Of a stretch of 64,000 nt of DNA, positions 22,809-33,786 are shown in pieces (position 1 is the stretch's first letter; every line of letters starts with the position of its first letter). The DNA is from Setophaga petechia. Taxonomy: Eukaryota > Chordata > Aves > Passeriformes > Parulidae. The translations under genes and the position numbers were made by a program. The stretch lies in contig JANCRA010000019.1 of NCBI GenBank assembly GCA_024362935.1, positions 14,070,501-14,134,500 of the forward strand. The letters run 5' to 3'. The notes under the pieces are model-generated. The model ran no database searches. It was not told where the DNA came from and saw only the letters and a list, made by a program, of their open reading frames with translations.

Positions 22809-22814
22809 ATTAAA
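22809..22814 (+). terminator. Candidate TERF1 polyadenylation signal (ATTAAA)
   Basis: First canonical or near-canonical hexamer on + after the TERF1 stop, 1.8 kb downstream. If used, the 3' UTR would contain the LTR. Confidence 0.3.
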
Positions 22815-23366
22815 ACAAAGTTCTCTGAGAAAGATTAGTTTCACAACACACCCTTATTGTGGACAGAACCTCAAGCAGATCCACTCCCTCATTCTTGCTA
22901 AGAGACTCTATGGCTTCTTCCAGAAAGTCTTTGTGTTGCATGGAGATGCTGCCTGTCTTAACAGGAAATTTTCTCAACCTGCATGGCAGTCTTGCCAATG
23001 CTCAGATGTTGCAGGTTCTTATGTTAATCATTGTAGACGAGCATTTTTAACTAGCAGTAATTTTTTTTACGCTTAGCCAAATAAGTAATTTTTTTACTCT
23101 TAGCCAAGGCCTTAGTCACAAAGCCTTAGGTCTAAGTTCATCTGCCAGAAAAGTTAGACTGTGTATTACTGACATGAAGTTCTGAGAAGACCAATTCCTT
23201 AACAATGCTGACTAGGTCTATGTCTTCATGAAGGTGGCTGAACGTGAAAACTGCAGTATAGAGGAAGAATACTTACACAATTATAGTGTAAAAAATTGTC
23301 TAGATGATACTGGAGACGAACAAAGTACCTAAACTGAAATCAGTTTTAGCTTTCAAAAACTTCATT

Positions 23367-23372
23367 TTTATT
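23367..23372 (-). terminator. SBSPON polyadenylation signal (AATAAA)
   Basis: TTTATT on + reads AATAAA on -, about 390 nt after the SBSPON stop. It is the first canonical hexamer downstream, so a short 3' UTR is likely. Confidence 0.55.
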
Positions 23373-23759
23373 CACCCTTGCTCTTAAATGTTGACAGTAA
23401 CTATTCTCAGACTTGAAAATATTTGGCCGGCTCACTACTGAGTAGGAGCATTGCCTGGAGACAGGGCTATGGCCAGTAAAGATGGAGAACTTAAGGAAAG
23501 CAACTACTATGATTAGAAACATTAATTCTTTAATTACAAAAGAGAAACATGGTAACATGCTTCTAGTGTTCTAATACAGAGATCAGTCTTTGCATTTTGT
23601 ATTAAGGCAAAGAGAATTTCCTGAAATGATTCTGCCAAAGTCCTGACTCATTTAAAATTCGTTAAGGCTCCAGAAACGCAGCAGAAATATATAGGTTTCT
23701 TAGCATTGGTGTTAATTTTCTTAGTCTTTTTGTTGCAATTTTAAGGGCGTTTTAAACTT

Positions 23760-23877
23760 TTATGTAAAAATAAAACTATGCACCAGGGGACAGGAACAGT
23801 GGTCCAGCTGCCGGATCTTCTTCCAGGTTCCTTGGCACTGAGAGTTGCCAATTGCTTCCCAGTGTAAGATTTTATCT
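23760..23877 (-). CDS. SBSPON: SBSPON terminal coding exon 5
   Basis: Acceptor CTCATTTCAG; the TAA stop is at 23762-23760. It encodes DKILHWEAIGNSQCQGTWKK then CSCPLVHSFIFT, matching human QTLHWQAIGNPRCQGTWKK and CSCPAVHSFIFI. Confidence 0.96.
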
Positions 23878-26800
23878 CTGAAATGAGAATAAATATGGAA
23901 TTAGAGGAGTAAAGCTGTATATTTAGTGTTACTGGATTGTGTTGTAGAAAATGTCAGAAGATTTAATCATGTAAGGCTTTATTAAACTCATCTAGCTCTT
24001 AAAATGCTTTCTGGAGCAGGCATTATATTCCTAAGTAAAAATATCCTGGATGGTGGGTTGAGCCGGTGGTTGTACAGGTATTAAGTAGTATGCATATTAA
24101 TAAATGTATGGATCAAATAAAATCAGTTCTGAATAATAAATATCTATTTAATAATAAATATCTTCTTTCACAATTACTTTTCTAAAAACCAGGTATATAT
24201 GCTTGAGTACCAATCCACCAGTGTTAAATGTGCAGTCAGATTTGGACTATGGCAGGTAATACACTTTTTAAAGAAAAGTGCCCACAGCTGCAAAAAGTCC
24301 TCTTCCACTTCACAAATTCCATCTCTTCTTCACAATAGTGAATAAAGCATTAAACTCTTATGTTGAGTTGGGAAGTCATTTCTTATGTTGAAATGACTTC
24401 CCAATTTTATCTACGTTTTAAAAGCAATTTCTGTGAGAAGCAAAAGGATAAAACCTTCTGAGCTCTACAAACGATTTGAGCTGTTCCATTTCTTAGGTAC
24501 AATAAATGCAGCTTTTAATGAGCTCCTGAGAAGTCTGAATGCCTGTGCTGGGTTTGGCTTACCCGTGTGCGCTGTGGCCGTCCCCGGAGCAGCGCCGCGT
24601 GGCCGGGCTCATGGCGGGCGGCTGGCAGGCCACGCACACGGTGTGTCCCTCGCGCAGGTACCGCATCCAGCGCGCGTGCGGGCGCGTCTCCAAAGCACAG
24701 TGCTGGGAAAGAGATTCCGTCCTGAACTCCACACAGTATCTGCTCAGGAGGAAAAACATCAAATTATGAGAGATCAAGCATGAGCTAAGTAGGCCCTTTG
24801 AATGGACTTACATATCGTAAGGGTGGTGCAAGTTAGACATCATCGTTGCTAACAAATCTCCTGACCATAACCCAGTCAGTGGATTCTTAAAAACACTACG
24901 CAAACAATTTCTCATTCTATGCCCCAGTCCTGTCTTTTATGTATAATCTCACTTTCTGGTAATGTTCTGTATTCTTAAATTATTTTGAAAAACAGATCTC
25001 AGTAACCCATATTTTTTCTTCTATGTTGCTGAAAGAAAATGGAAAAGAGACTTTAAGAATATCAATGAGTTTCATTGTTCTAGGAAAAATAGCACAGGAC
25101 AAAACATTATAGGCATTACAGACCTAGTAATAGCCTAATTTAAACTTCATTACCATCTCTACTGGTAACTACACAAAATTTCTTACTGCTTGTGTCAAAC
25201 AGTTTAAAAAAAAAGGTCTCTTGAGACCAATCCCATTCAGCCCACATTGTTCAGAGACCTACATCTAATTTCTCAGACTTACACTTAGGATACATTCAGC
25301 TTTGTTTTAGCATTGTTTACGGCTGGCTTTCAAAAGCAGCTACCATCAGATCTGCCATGATCCCAATGTCTAATTCAGGACAATTAGCAAGTAATAAACA
25401 ATATCTAGAACATGCAAATAAACTGCGGGAGAGAAAACCAGTACAAGCTATAGCTTATTGTTTAATTATTGCATTTAAATTTAATTACATTTTTCTCTGC
25501 AGACAGCTGTTTTCTACCAAACAAGATGACCCACATACATATGATAAATAGATTACCCTGCTGCTTCTTTGTCTGAAGGCCAGAGAGAAGCTGCTGCTCG
25601 TCTTTTTCTTTCTTTACTGTATTCAGAGGTAGTTATGAAAGCAGGGACTGAAGAAAAAAACAGTTATGGTAAAACAGCAAGGCACAGCTGAGTCATATTT
25701 CAATCACTGTAACAGTGGGTGAATGAATCAGGAGCTTGTGGATGGCAATGCTGGCTCACTTTATTGAAAAAGTGATAAAAGGCTGGCAACATTGGACCTC
25801 AACCCCATTCCCTACAGCTAAGCTCTCTTTATTCAGAAAAAAAAATCTAATAATGCATGCCATCTAGCCAGTGAGGTAATAGGATGTACTGGAATCCCAC
25901 AAGGAGCACTATTTCCTGTTTCATACTGAATTTGTGTTCTAACTTCGCACTGAGATAATTTGATACTTTGATTCAGTTGAAGGAATGCACATAGCTTAGT
26001 TGTTTGCTCAACAGAAATTAAGAAAAGCCAGAGTAGAAAAACAAATTATTGAATAAAAAGCAATATGACAGTAGAAAGTTCTAAATTATAATTTTAACCA
26101 GCTAACTGCAGATAGATGCTTGGTTTTTTGCTGTTCATTGAGATCAGTAAAATTTATGATGGCTGCAATGGACACAATATACAGTAGAGAGATGAAATTG
26201 AGAATACCATGTTCGTGGCCGCAGTCCTCCCCCTGGTAAGTCAGGTATTCCAGGCAGCCAGCCTTCTCCTCTAGAGCTGGGCATGGTTCCCCACCGTTTT
26301 GAGGTTCCTGTTGTACATAGCGCCGACGGACCCGCAGCCCAGGATGACATTGTTCTGCACAGCCACTCCAATGACTCCACTCCCCCACAACACAGGGAAT
26401 AGCTGCAAAGCAGTATTAAAACATTATTAGTGGTCAGGGTTTCGTTTTTATCCTAATTGCTCTCAAAAGCTTGAGACAGTAAGACTATTTTGAGGGGGCT
26501 TTTGTTTGGTTTGGGTTTTTTTACTTTCTCTTTTCTAATTTTATTTATATGGTTTTGAACACTCTTCCGGGATTTTGCATACTCAAACTGAAAGTTCAAA
26601 CCTGCTTGCAATGCTTGGCTCCCTATTCCATCCCTTGTCCACAAAAAAACAGCCCTTCATCCAAACCTTGCACTACAGCCGTGGGGTTCTTCTGTACCCT
26701 CTTCTGAAGCATAAAGCATTAGCCTCAAAAGAGACCAGCTCATGGATTACCTACACCAGGCTGGTCTGACCTTCCTTGGCAGCTCCTACACCACTAGATT

Positions 26801-29800
26801 CTGTTTAAAGGCTGGAACATTAAACAGCAGCATTTTTTATTCCCTTCAGATCAATTTTTAACTCCTTTTTCTTCAACACTGAACTGTGTCCACTGCCACA
26901 GCTTTGTTTCTCTGTTTTAACACAGGTCGTGCTTATTCCCAGCTACAGAACAGCCCACTGGATATTTGAATTTCAGTTCTCATGGATCACAAACTTCCTC
27001 TGAACTTAGTCAAAAATTCTAGGGAAAGTACCATTATTTTTAAAGTAAACTTTGAATCATAGGAAACTGCATTTCTCTCAGGCAGGGAAGAAAAGGTTTT
27101 GCAGTGTCATTCACAGAATACAAAAACAGGTTATAGATACATTATTCATGAGTGAGAAACTACACAACATAGAAGTCTTCACTTCATTTTTCCATTAAAA
27201 CAATAAGCAACTATAAAGAACATACAGCCATCTTACATCTTCATGAAACTGCTTTCCTCAGCCTCATCTCCAGGAACACCAAATCCATTTTTGAAAACTA
27301 CAACCTAAAAATTTTCCCTTTCCCTAGCAGTTAGAATGAATACTACAGCTTTTCAAAGCTGCACTGCAGGCTGAGCCCAGAGGGGTTGGATTAAGATGAT
27401 CTCTGGATGCTCACTGATGGAACAAACACAACCCCTCCACCTGGGAGTTTCAAATCTGCACAGCCGTAGCAGGAGGAGCCATGAAAGATCAGATAAGAAA
27501 AATGACTCACACATGAGTATCCATCAAGTGGAAGAATTCTCTGAGGATAAGAAATCATTTCCTTACACAAGTCATCCTCAATTTGTGCCCTACAAGGACA
27601 TTTAATCTGACTGGTGATCCATTCCCAGTAGCCTTTTTTCCTGGAGGCCACCTGGTAGGTGCTCCAGGTTAGAGAATGGTACAAAATACACATCATCAAT
27701 AGGTGGGCTATCTTAAACTGGTTCTGGATTGTTTTGGGTCATGCTTCTCATTATTTAGTTAAATAAAACTTTTCATTTCCCAGGTGTACTATTTCTCATT
27801 AGCTTGTAATGGAACATATCACATGCTTTCAATATCTTTCTGCATTTCCGGATTACAATTTAAATCCCCAAGAAGCTTTACAGTTTAACCACTAGTCACA
27901 TCCTTGTGTCAGTGTTGCAGGAAAGTGATGGGACCTAACTAGTCTTTCAGGAAAATATTTTATGCCCTCCGGGATTCTGCCAGTACAAGACACTGGGAAG
28001 GAAGAGTAGAATACGATAACCTCCTTGGGGTTTGTGACTCTTCTCATAAAACATAGATTGCAGTGTTTGCTCTGTCATTACATCTTGGACTATTACCAAT
28101 ATCATAAAGCAGATAAAAACCTCTAAAACCTCTGAAAGAGGCTACTTGGCAGATGTCCTTACCACTTTACTAAAACTCCCTTCCTCTGTTCTCACTGTGC
28201 ACCAGCTGTTCTGACCAAACTCACCCACTTTTGAGAGCCCTGACAGCACCAGATGCATTGTGGCTGAGGGTGCTGCATCCCACGCCCTAAGGAATTCTAC
28301 TGAAACAGAACCAGAGGGCTGCCCTGGGTATTGGGCCACCAGTTGTCCATCCTGCTCAGCAATTAGTATTCTCTGGTGTTTTCCTCTACTTACTGATGAA
28401 CATCTTCCCAGACAGCTCCTGAGTATGATTTGTAGAACAATGCTGGACAATCACAGAATAAGCCCCCTTTGCCACATGCAGACACTTGACACTGCACCAC
28501 CAGACACTGCCCTCAGTCACATCCAGGTACCCCAAAGTACATTACACAAACTCTGTGGCTGTGAAGGCACCACAGTACATGCTACAGTACAGCTCTCAGA
28601 CTGTTTGTTCCAAGAATTGTGAACTAGAAAAGAAAACTGGTGATAGTTAAAATGTCTTAGACCCCACCACGAGATAGCCAAGAAAAGTGCTAAATGCAGT
28701 GTGGACCTCACAGGCTTTGCCACCTGGCTGCAGGGTCCAGACACAGTCCTTGACTCCACTTGATTTACAGTACAAGCACAGACTTGAACGCCTGATCACA
28801 CATCTTAGTTCTACCCAAGTATCCAAAGGACAGTGTCCATCCAGCCTGTTTCCTTATCTATTGATTCTCTCCCAAGCCGGCTGCATGAATGACTTGCATA
28901 AATAAGAATTTCCACAGAACTTTAATCCCGTATTAGCACCTTGATATGCAGATAACATCGGACTAACATCAAATTTTCCATTAAGAAACTCCCAAAGGGA
29001 CTGAGTAAGTGCATAACAAAGCGATGACTTCATGTCTTACTGGAATCAAACCAAGCTGACAGTTACATATTGGTCATCTGCAGAAATACATGCTAATTTT
29101 ATGGTTATCAAGACTTAGAATAAGAAGGATGAATTGCCCTAGTCATGTGGAAAAATAAGAATATTGGGTTGCTAGAATGGAATTTAGGCAATGAGATAAT
29201 AATGTCACTCTTGCAGTCAGTACCCAAAAACTATTAAGGGACAGTGGATTGATTTTGTGCCTTGTTGGAAAGATGTCAAATTCCTCAACATGACAGAGAC
29301 TGGATCCATGAGCTGTCATAAAAGGAATGGTGCCATCTCTTGACACACAAAAAGAAGTATTAGGGATCCACAGCTACATCTTTATAGATCCCTCTCTGTG
29401 TTGCTATTTGCTCAGCTTAGTTAACCCAAGGATTTTAACTATGTTTAATGGTGATTCCTTAGAAATATGAGGAGGATGCAAGTCAAAGGAAACTGAAGGA
29501 AGGGATTTGTTCTCAGGTACCTACCAAAATGTGGAAGCTAATGCAACACTTGAAATTTAAAAAAAAAAAAAAAAATCTCACAGAAAAAAATCACAGAAAA
29601 AAAATCACAGAAAAATTACATTGCTATTTTATGAAAGACAGCTCGAGTAGCCAAAACTTTGGTTTTGTCTTCCATTTGCAGCACTATGAAACACAGATCC
29701 TTATTTCTGAGTCAAAGTCTATTTAATTTTTTCCCATCTCTGGAAAAAGAAAAATGGAGGATTGTAGTATGTTCATTGCACAATATATATTGTAATATGT

Positions 29801-32704
29801 AAGGATCTCTAGCTTTTCTCAGAGTAACCACTTTGATTCAAATGGTGACCCGATTCCTTCCTCAGGCTTTCTCATTGGACAGTAGTTCGTATTTAAAATG
29901 CTACATACGAAAATATTCTTTCTTCAAAAATATTCTTCATTTGCTCAAAAATATTCTTCATTGTTACAACTATAAGGAAGTTTATTGAAAAACTCTTAAA
30001 CTTGGGTTCAGCAGTCCATGAACTTCTGCTGAGCCATCTATTTATAAAGTACCAAACGTACAACAATTTTTAGACATGACAGAATTTAACCCTGCCACTG
30101 GCAGCTTTAGGATGTTCATTCTTTCAGAGGTTTCTTTTATTTTGGAGCACCGATTGCATGATTCCTAACATCTCTTTCATCCTAGCATCTCTTGAATACT
30201 TACACTTGAGGCATTTTACACTTTCCCCAGAGGATGAAATGTCATTTCTGCAGGTGCTGAAATCATGAGTTGTGAACAGCTTGATAAACAAGCAGTAGCA
30301 TGAGAACCACTGATCCCCTTTCTTCACATTTCTGTTTTAAAGTTTTGAACTCTACATTCAAAACAGTGAACTATGCCAGTGAACACTCCTGGTGTCATTA
30401 AACACTTAAGACAGACTCAATAGAGACACCCCAACATCCAACAGGAAGAAAAAAGACCCTAAAATTTTCATCCATTCTTGTGTAAATTGATACGAACTTC
30501 CACTGGAACTATTTACAATTTCTTTTTGTACAGAATACAAGCTAATGACAACTTGCCATAGAGAGCATAAATGATCATTTGCCTTTAGAAGAACTTGTAA
30601 ATTTAGAATTTTGGATGTGTGAATTTTAGGACCACCTTGCCAGGGTGCCAAAATTCTGCCCTCTGATGCTACACCCATGAAAGCAAAATGTGCTGTTTCC
30701 TCTGTGTTTGCATTGGTGCTTGCACAGCTGGGCAGCAAGGCAGTGCAGGGCGCCAAACCGGGCAGAAACAGGCAATAGAGACAACAGAAATAGTTCCCTG
30801 TGAGTTTAGCCCCTTGAACTGGGCCACCAAAGACTGGCAAAATCCAGCTCTTGTGCAGGAGAGGCAGTGAGACAAGGAGGCTCCACTGGGACTCCATCTT
30901 CCTGACTGGATCTAGGGCACCCACCCCCACACAGGGTGCAAGTGTGGTGTGCTTATATTGTAGACACACAACACCTTTCAAGGCAATCACCACTGAGCCT
31001 GAGACAAAAAATATACCATCTTGATAACAGCAGGACATGATCAGGTGCCAGAAATCACCCCAGACATCATGGTAATGAAAGTGCTTAAACTAGAACTTCT
31101 CAAGCACAATCCTGAGTTTCTTTTTGAAGGATTTCAGTTCTGTTTTAATGCTAACACTATTTATGTTTATCAACTCTCTCCTTTTATGTTTAAATAATAA
31201 AAATAATTTTATTTACTGAAAAGATGCAATATGCTGTGGATGTAGGACAAGTATCTTGCCAGTTCTCCCTCTACTGACTTTCCTGAATAAAAGAACAATC
31301 TATTTGAAAAATGCTAATTTCAAAAATGCTACCTTCTGTCTTACTTTGTGGTGCATTTTTTCCCTTCTGTTACTCTGAGGAGATTATTTAGCTGTGGAGG
31401 AGCTGAGCATGCTCCTTCTAGAGACCTGGGGTCATAGTTCTACTCTGCTGAGTTCTTCTGTGCAGTTCTACACCTCTTAGTATGGGTCTACACCATTTGA
31501 GAATTGTACTCTCCCTTCCCAGTCCAGGCAGATGTAAGCCAACTTGTGTCCCAAAGCTATGTGGCTATGTCAGCATGGCACTGAGCCTGCTAAATACACC
31601 CTAATTAGCAGGACTGTGCAGCAGAGGCTCATGACTTTTTGGCTGTAGGCTGGCATGCGTCCAGCCAGCTGGGAAGAGACATTAAGCTGACCAAGTACTG
31701 ATATTGCACCTGCAAAGCAAGGTCTGTGTCCTGCATCCCAGGGCACAGAGAGGTCTTCAAATTGTGAAGACTGCAAAGGGTAGAAATCCCACAGAAAAAG
31801 GCACTGTGAATATCTACAAAGTAGATACTCAGTTTGGTAGAACTGGGCTAGTTTTCCCTCCTTGTCATTGCTCACTGAGAGGCTTTGCCATCCCCCGAGG
31901 GCTGGCAGAGGACCCTCTCACTCATGCTCGTATGCTTATTTTAAAGCTTTTGCCTTCACTGCGAATTCATGCGGATTCATGCTCCTAGACAAAACCTCAC
32001 CGTGGGGACTTCCCCAATTATTTCACTGATATTTGTTTGTCAGGATGTGAGGAATCAGCTGAGAGACACAGGTGGTGCTAAATTAATCTCCCCGCCGTCT
32101 CTGCAATCGGACATCCCCCCTGCAATCAATCTGTGTTTGGGACTTGCCTGAGTGAAAAGTAACATAATATTTTAGAGGGAAAATAACTTCAGACTGTCAC
32201 CGTAGTACAGCTGATCCGGAAACCTTTTCTCTCTAGTGGGAGAAAAGTCTCTGTCTCCCTTCCTGAGCCTGGCGCTGCCCTGGCGCTGCCCCAGCCTGGT
32301 GCCCGGCTGGGAAGGGAGGAATCTGCCTCTCTCGCAGCCCTGAGCCCATGCCCGCACGAGCGCAGTGAAACCCCCATCCCGCGAAGCCCCGGGAGGCAGC
32401 TCCCGGACCGGGGAGGGCCGGGGCGCGGGGTCCCGCCGGCCGCCCTCCACCGCGCCCCCTGCCAGGGCCGGGGACGGACGCACCTACCCGGGCACGCCTG
32501 GCCGTGGTCGTGGCAGCAGTCCCCGGCTCGCCGGCAGTCTCCGTCGCAGTAGCAGGTCCCGTAGCCACCTCCCTCCCTCCAGCCCTCGCCGACGCAGGCG
32601 GCATCCCGGCCCTGGCAGCATTTTCCCTGGCAGCTGCCCCCGGCCCCGCTCCCGGCCCACAGCAGCCCCAGCCACAGCGCTCCCGACAGCGCCGTGCCGC
32701 CCAT
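23760..32704 (-). CDS. SBSPON: Somatomedin B and thrombospondin type 1 domain protein, five coding exons, 265 aa
   Basis: Secreted matrix protein of the RPE-spondin family; its molecular role is poorly known. Coding exons on -: 32704-32488, 26402-26208, 25647-25557, 24739-24563 and 23877-23760. All introns are GT-AG and phases agree (798 nt with stop; human has 264 aa). Residues 1 to about 23 form a signal peptide (MGGTALSGALWLGLLWAGSG). A cysteine-rich somatomedin B domain follows (about 24-71), with the CC doublets in place. A TSP1 repeat (about 78-137) has WSHWSGC and an RRR stretch. Residues 138-167 are a basic spacer, and 168-265 a conserved C-terminal cysteine domain ending CSCPLVHSFIF. 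The ATG context is strong (G at -3 and +4). Confidence 0.96.
24132..24163. repeat. Short direct repeat
   Basis: AATAATAAATATCT occurs at 24132 and 24150, in the last SBSPON intron. Confidence 0.75.
24368..24404. repeat. Perfect inverted repeat, 15-bp stem and 7-nt loop
   Basis: TTGGGAAGTCATTTC at 24368-24382 is exactly complementary to GAAATGACTTCCCAA at 24390-24404, with TTATGTT between. It is in the last intron of SBSPON. Confidence 0.92.
24563..24739 (-). CDS. SBSPON: SBSPON coding exon 4 (C-terminal cysteine domain)
   Basis: Acceptor CCTGAGCAG, donor CACGG|GTAAGC. It encodes YCVEFRTESLSQHCALE, RWMRYLREGHTVCVACQPPA and RRCSGDG, matching human YCMEFKTESLTPHCALE and RWMQYLREGYTVCVDCQPPA. 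Unusually CpG-rich for an internal exon in AT-rich surroundings. Confidence 0.96.
25557..25647 (-). CDS. SBSPON: SBSPON coding exon 3 (basic spacer)
   Basis: Acceptor TTTTTTTCTTCAG, donor GCAGG|GTAATC. It encodes VPAFITTSEYSKERKRRAAA and SLWPSDKEAA, aligning with human VPAFITTSAFNKERTRQATS. 91 bp, entering phase 1 and leaving phase 2. The KERKRR run could be a furin-type cleavage site; that is inference. Confidence 0.95.
26208..26402 (-). CDS. SBSPON: SBSPON coding exon 2 (TSP1 repeat)
   Basis: Acceptor TTTGCAG, donor CATG|GTATTC. It encodes AIPCVVGEWSHWSGCAEQC then RVRRRYVQQEPQNGGEPCP and EEKAGCLEY, nearly collinear with the human TSP1 repeat. 195 bp, phase 1 at both ends. Confidence 0.97.
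29557..29618. repeat. Poly(A) and ATCACAGAAAAAAA tandem tract
   Basis: A run of about 18 A is followed by three imperfect copies of TCACAGAAAAAAA. In SBSPON intron 1. It could be a retroposon tail, but no recognisable element precedes it. Confidence 0.8.
29925..29966. repeat. 21-bp tandem duplication
   Basis: CAAAAATATTCTTCATT occurs at 29925 and 29946; a weaker related copy precedes them. In SBSPON intron 1. Confidence 0.85.
32488..32704 (-). CDS. SBSPON: SBSPON coding exon 1 (signal peptide, somatomedin B)
   Basis: Encodes residues 1-72 plus one base. After the signal peptide comes SCQGKCCQGRDAAC, then YGTCYCDGDCRRAGDCCHDH, which matches human YGTCFCDQACRFTGDCCFDY. The donor is CCCGG|GTAGGT. 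The ATG at 32704-32702 is the first in frame; codons upstream are open but contain no ATG before a 15-bp repeat array. Confidence 0.93.
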
Positions 32705-32764
32705 CACCGCCACACCGGCCACCGCCGCACCGGCCACCGCCGCACCGGCCACCGCCGCACCGGC
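32705..32764. repeat. 15-bp GC-rich tandem repeat, four copies, abutting SBSPON ATG
   Basis: CACCGCCGCACCGGC on + occurs in four copies from 32705 to 32764 (one base differs in the copy nearest the ATG). The start codon sits at 32704-32702, so the array forms the last 60 bases of the 5' UTR. Confidence 0.9.
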
Positions 32765-33089
32765 CCGACGTGCGGGCCCCGCCACCGCTGCGCGCCACGG
32801 CCGCCGCCAGCCCCCGATGGAGCGGAGCGGAGCGGAGCCGAGCAGGGCGGGCTGGGCGGGCGCCCGGCGGGGGCGGAGGGCGGCCGGCGCGGCCCTGCCC
32901 TGCCCTGCCCGGTTGGGCAGCGGCGCAGCTGCCGCGGCAAAGTTTTGGGGTGCGGGGGCAGCGGCAGCGTGTATTTTAAATCTCTCGTAAATTTTAAAAT
33001 CTCGTAAATTTCAGCTCACACACCCGCGTGTCCCCGGGGGTGTCCTGCCAGGTGGCAGGTGTTTCCCGCGGGACCCCATGGCAGGACAG

Positions 33090-33615
33090 CTGGCGATGTC
33101 CTGCACCACGATGTTCTGCATCAGGATGTCCTGCACAGCAGGAACCATGTCCCCACATTGCAGAACTCCCGCAGGTGTTACCCTCGTGGTGATGTCCTGC
33201 ACAGGGATGGCCCTCACACCATGACCCACACTGCTATGTCCCACACTGCAGGGACTTCCACAGTGACGACTTCAATGCCCTCCCCATGGCAGTGTCTCCC
33301 ACATGCTGACAACCTTTACAGCAATGTTCCCCTCAGCAGTGTCCCACACTCAGTGACCCCCCACAGCAATGCCTCACATGGTGACGTCTCTCCCACAGAG
33401 CCAGATCCTGCATAGCAGCGTCCCATGCATTGATGCCACAGAGCTTCCTTCACAGTGGTGTCACACTGTCGTGTCCTGCACAGGACTGATCGGTATGGCA
33501 GTGTCCCAACCATCAGTGTCCTGCACAGCTGTGAACGGTGCAGCTACACCCTGTGCAGTGGTGACTCACATCACAGTGACCCACAAAGCTGTTCCAGAGT
33601 ATCCCCAGCCATGTC
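33090..33615. repeat. Degenerate minisatellite upstream of SBSPON
   Basis: A motif like GATGTCCTGCAC or AGTGTCCCACAC recurs irregularly: 33094, 33125, 33191, 33235, 33337, 33471, 33501 and 33516, among others. Spacing varies from about 15 to 100 bp, so the array is old and eroded. Frames across it on both strands are repeat artefacts. Confidence 0.7.
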
Positions 33616-33730
33616 CACACAGCCCCATGGGTGGGAACAACCTGGTGCCACTAGCCATAGTTTATTGGTACAGGCACTTTCTCATTTCAGGGCATGTCCC
33701 ACACAGCGTTTGCATGGGTTATATTTTTCA

Positions 33731-33786
33731 TTCTCATTCCTTTTTTTTTTTTCTTTTTTCCTTCTTCTTTTTTTTTTTTTTTTTTT
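33731..33786. repeat. Polypyrimidine (T-rich) tract
   Basis: Long T runs interrupted by C, about 56 bp, adjoining the degenerate minisatellite. On the other strand it could be a poly(A) remnant of a retroposon, but none is recognised. Confidence 0.85.

Larger units (their letters stand above)
26403..32487 (-). other. SBSPON intron 1
   Basis: Six kilobases of intron with no recognised coding exon. It holds the repeats at 29.5-30 kb and a 210-codon open frame on - at 30406-31038 that has no recognised domain and no supporting splice or start context. Confidence 0.7.
32290..32960 (-). promoter_or_regulatory. SBSPON CpG-island promoter and first exon
   Basis: A very GC- and CpG-rich block covers SBSPON exon 1 and about 250 bp upstream of its ATG. 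It includes GAGCG pentamer runs near 32820-32840 and GGGCGGGC boxes near 32855. No TATA box was seen. Open frames on both strands here reflect lack of AT-rich stops. Confidence 0.7.

Noticed and set aside
27385..27415. GGGGTTGGATTAAGATGATCTC resembling a CR1 3' end (22 bp, split here as GGGGTTGGAT and TAAGATGATCTC)
   Set aside because: Too short, and the flanks do not follow CR1; chance cannot be excluded.
32189..33007. Many long overlapping frames around the SBSPON first exon
   Set aside because: Only the - frame from 32704 to 32488 shows somatomedin B homology; the rest are shadows in CpG-rich DNA.
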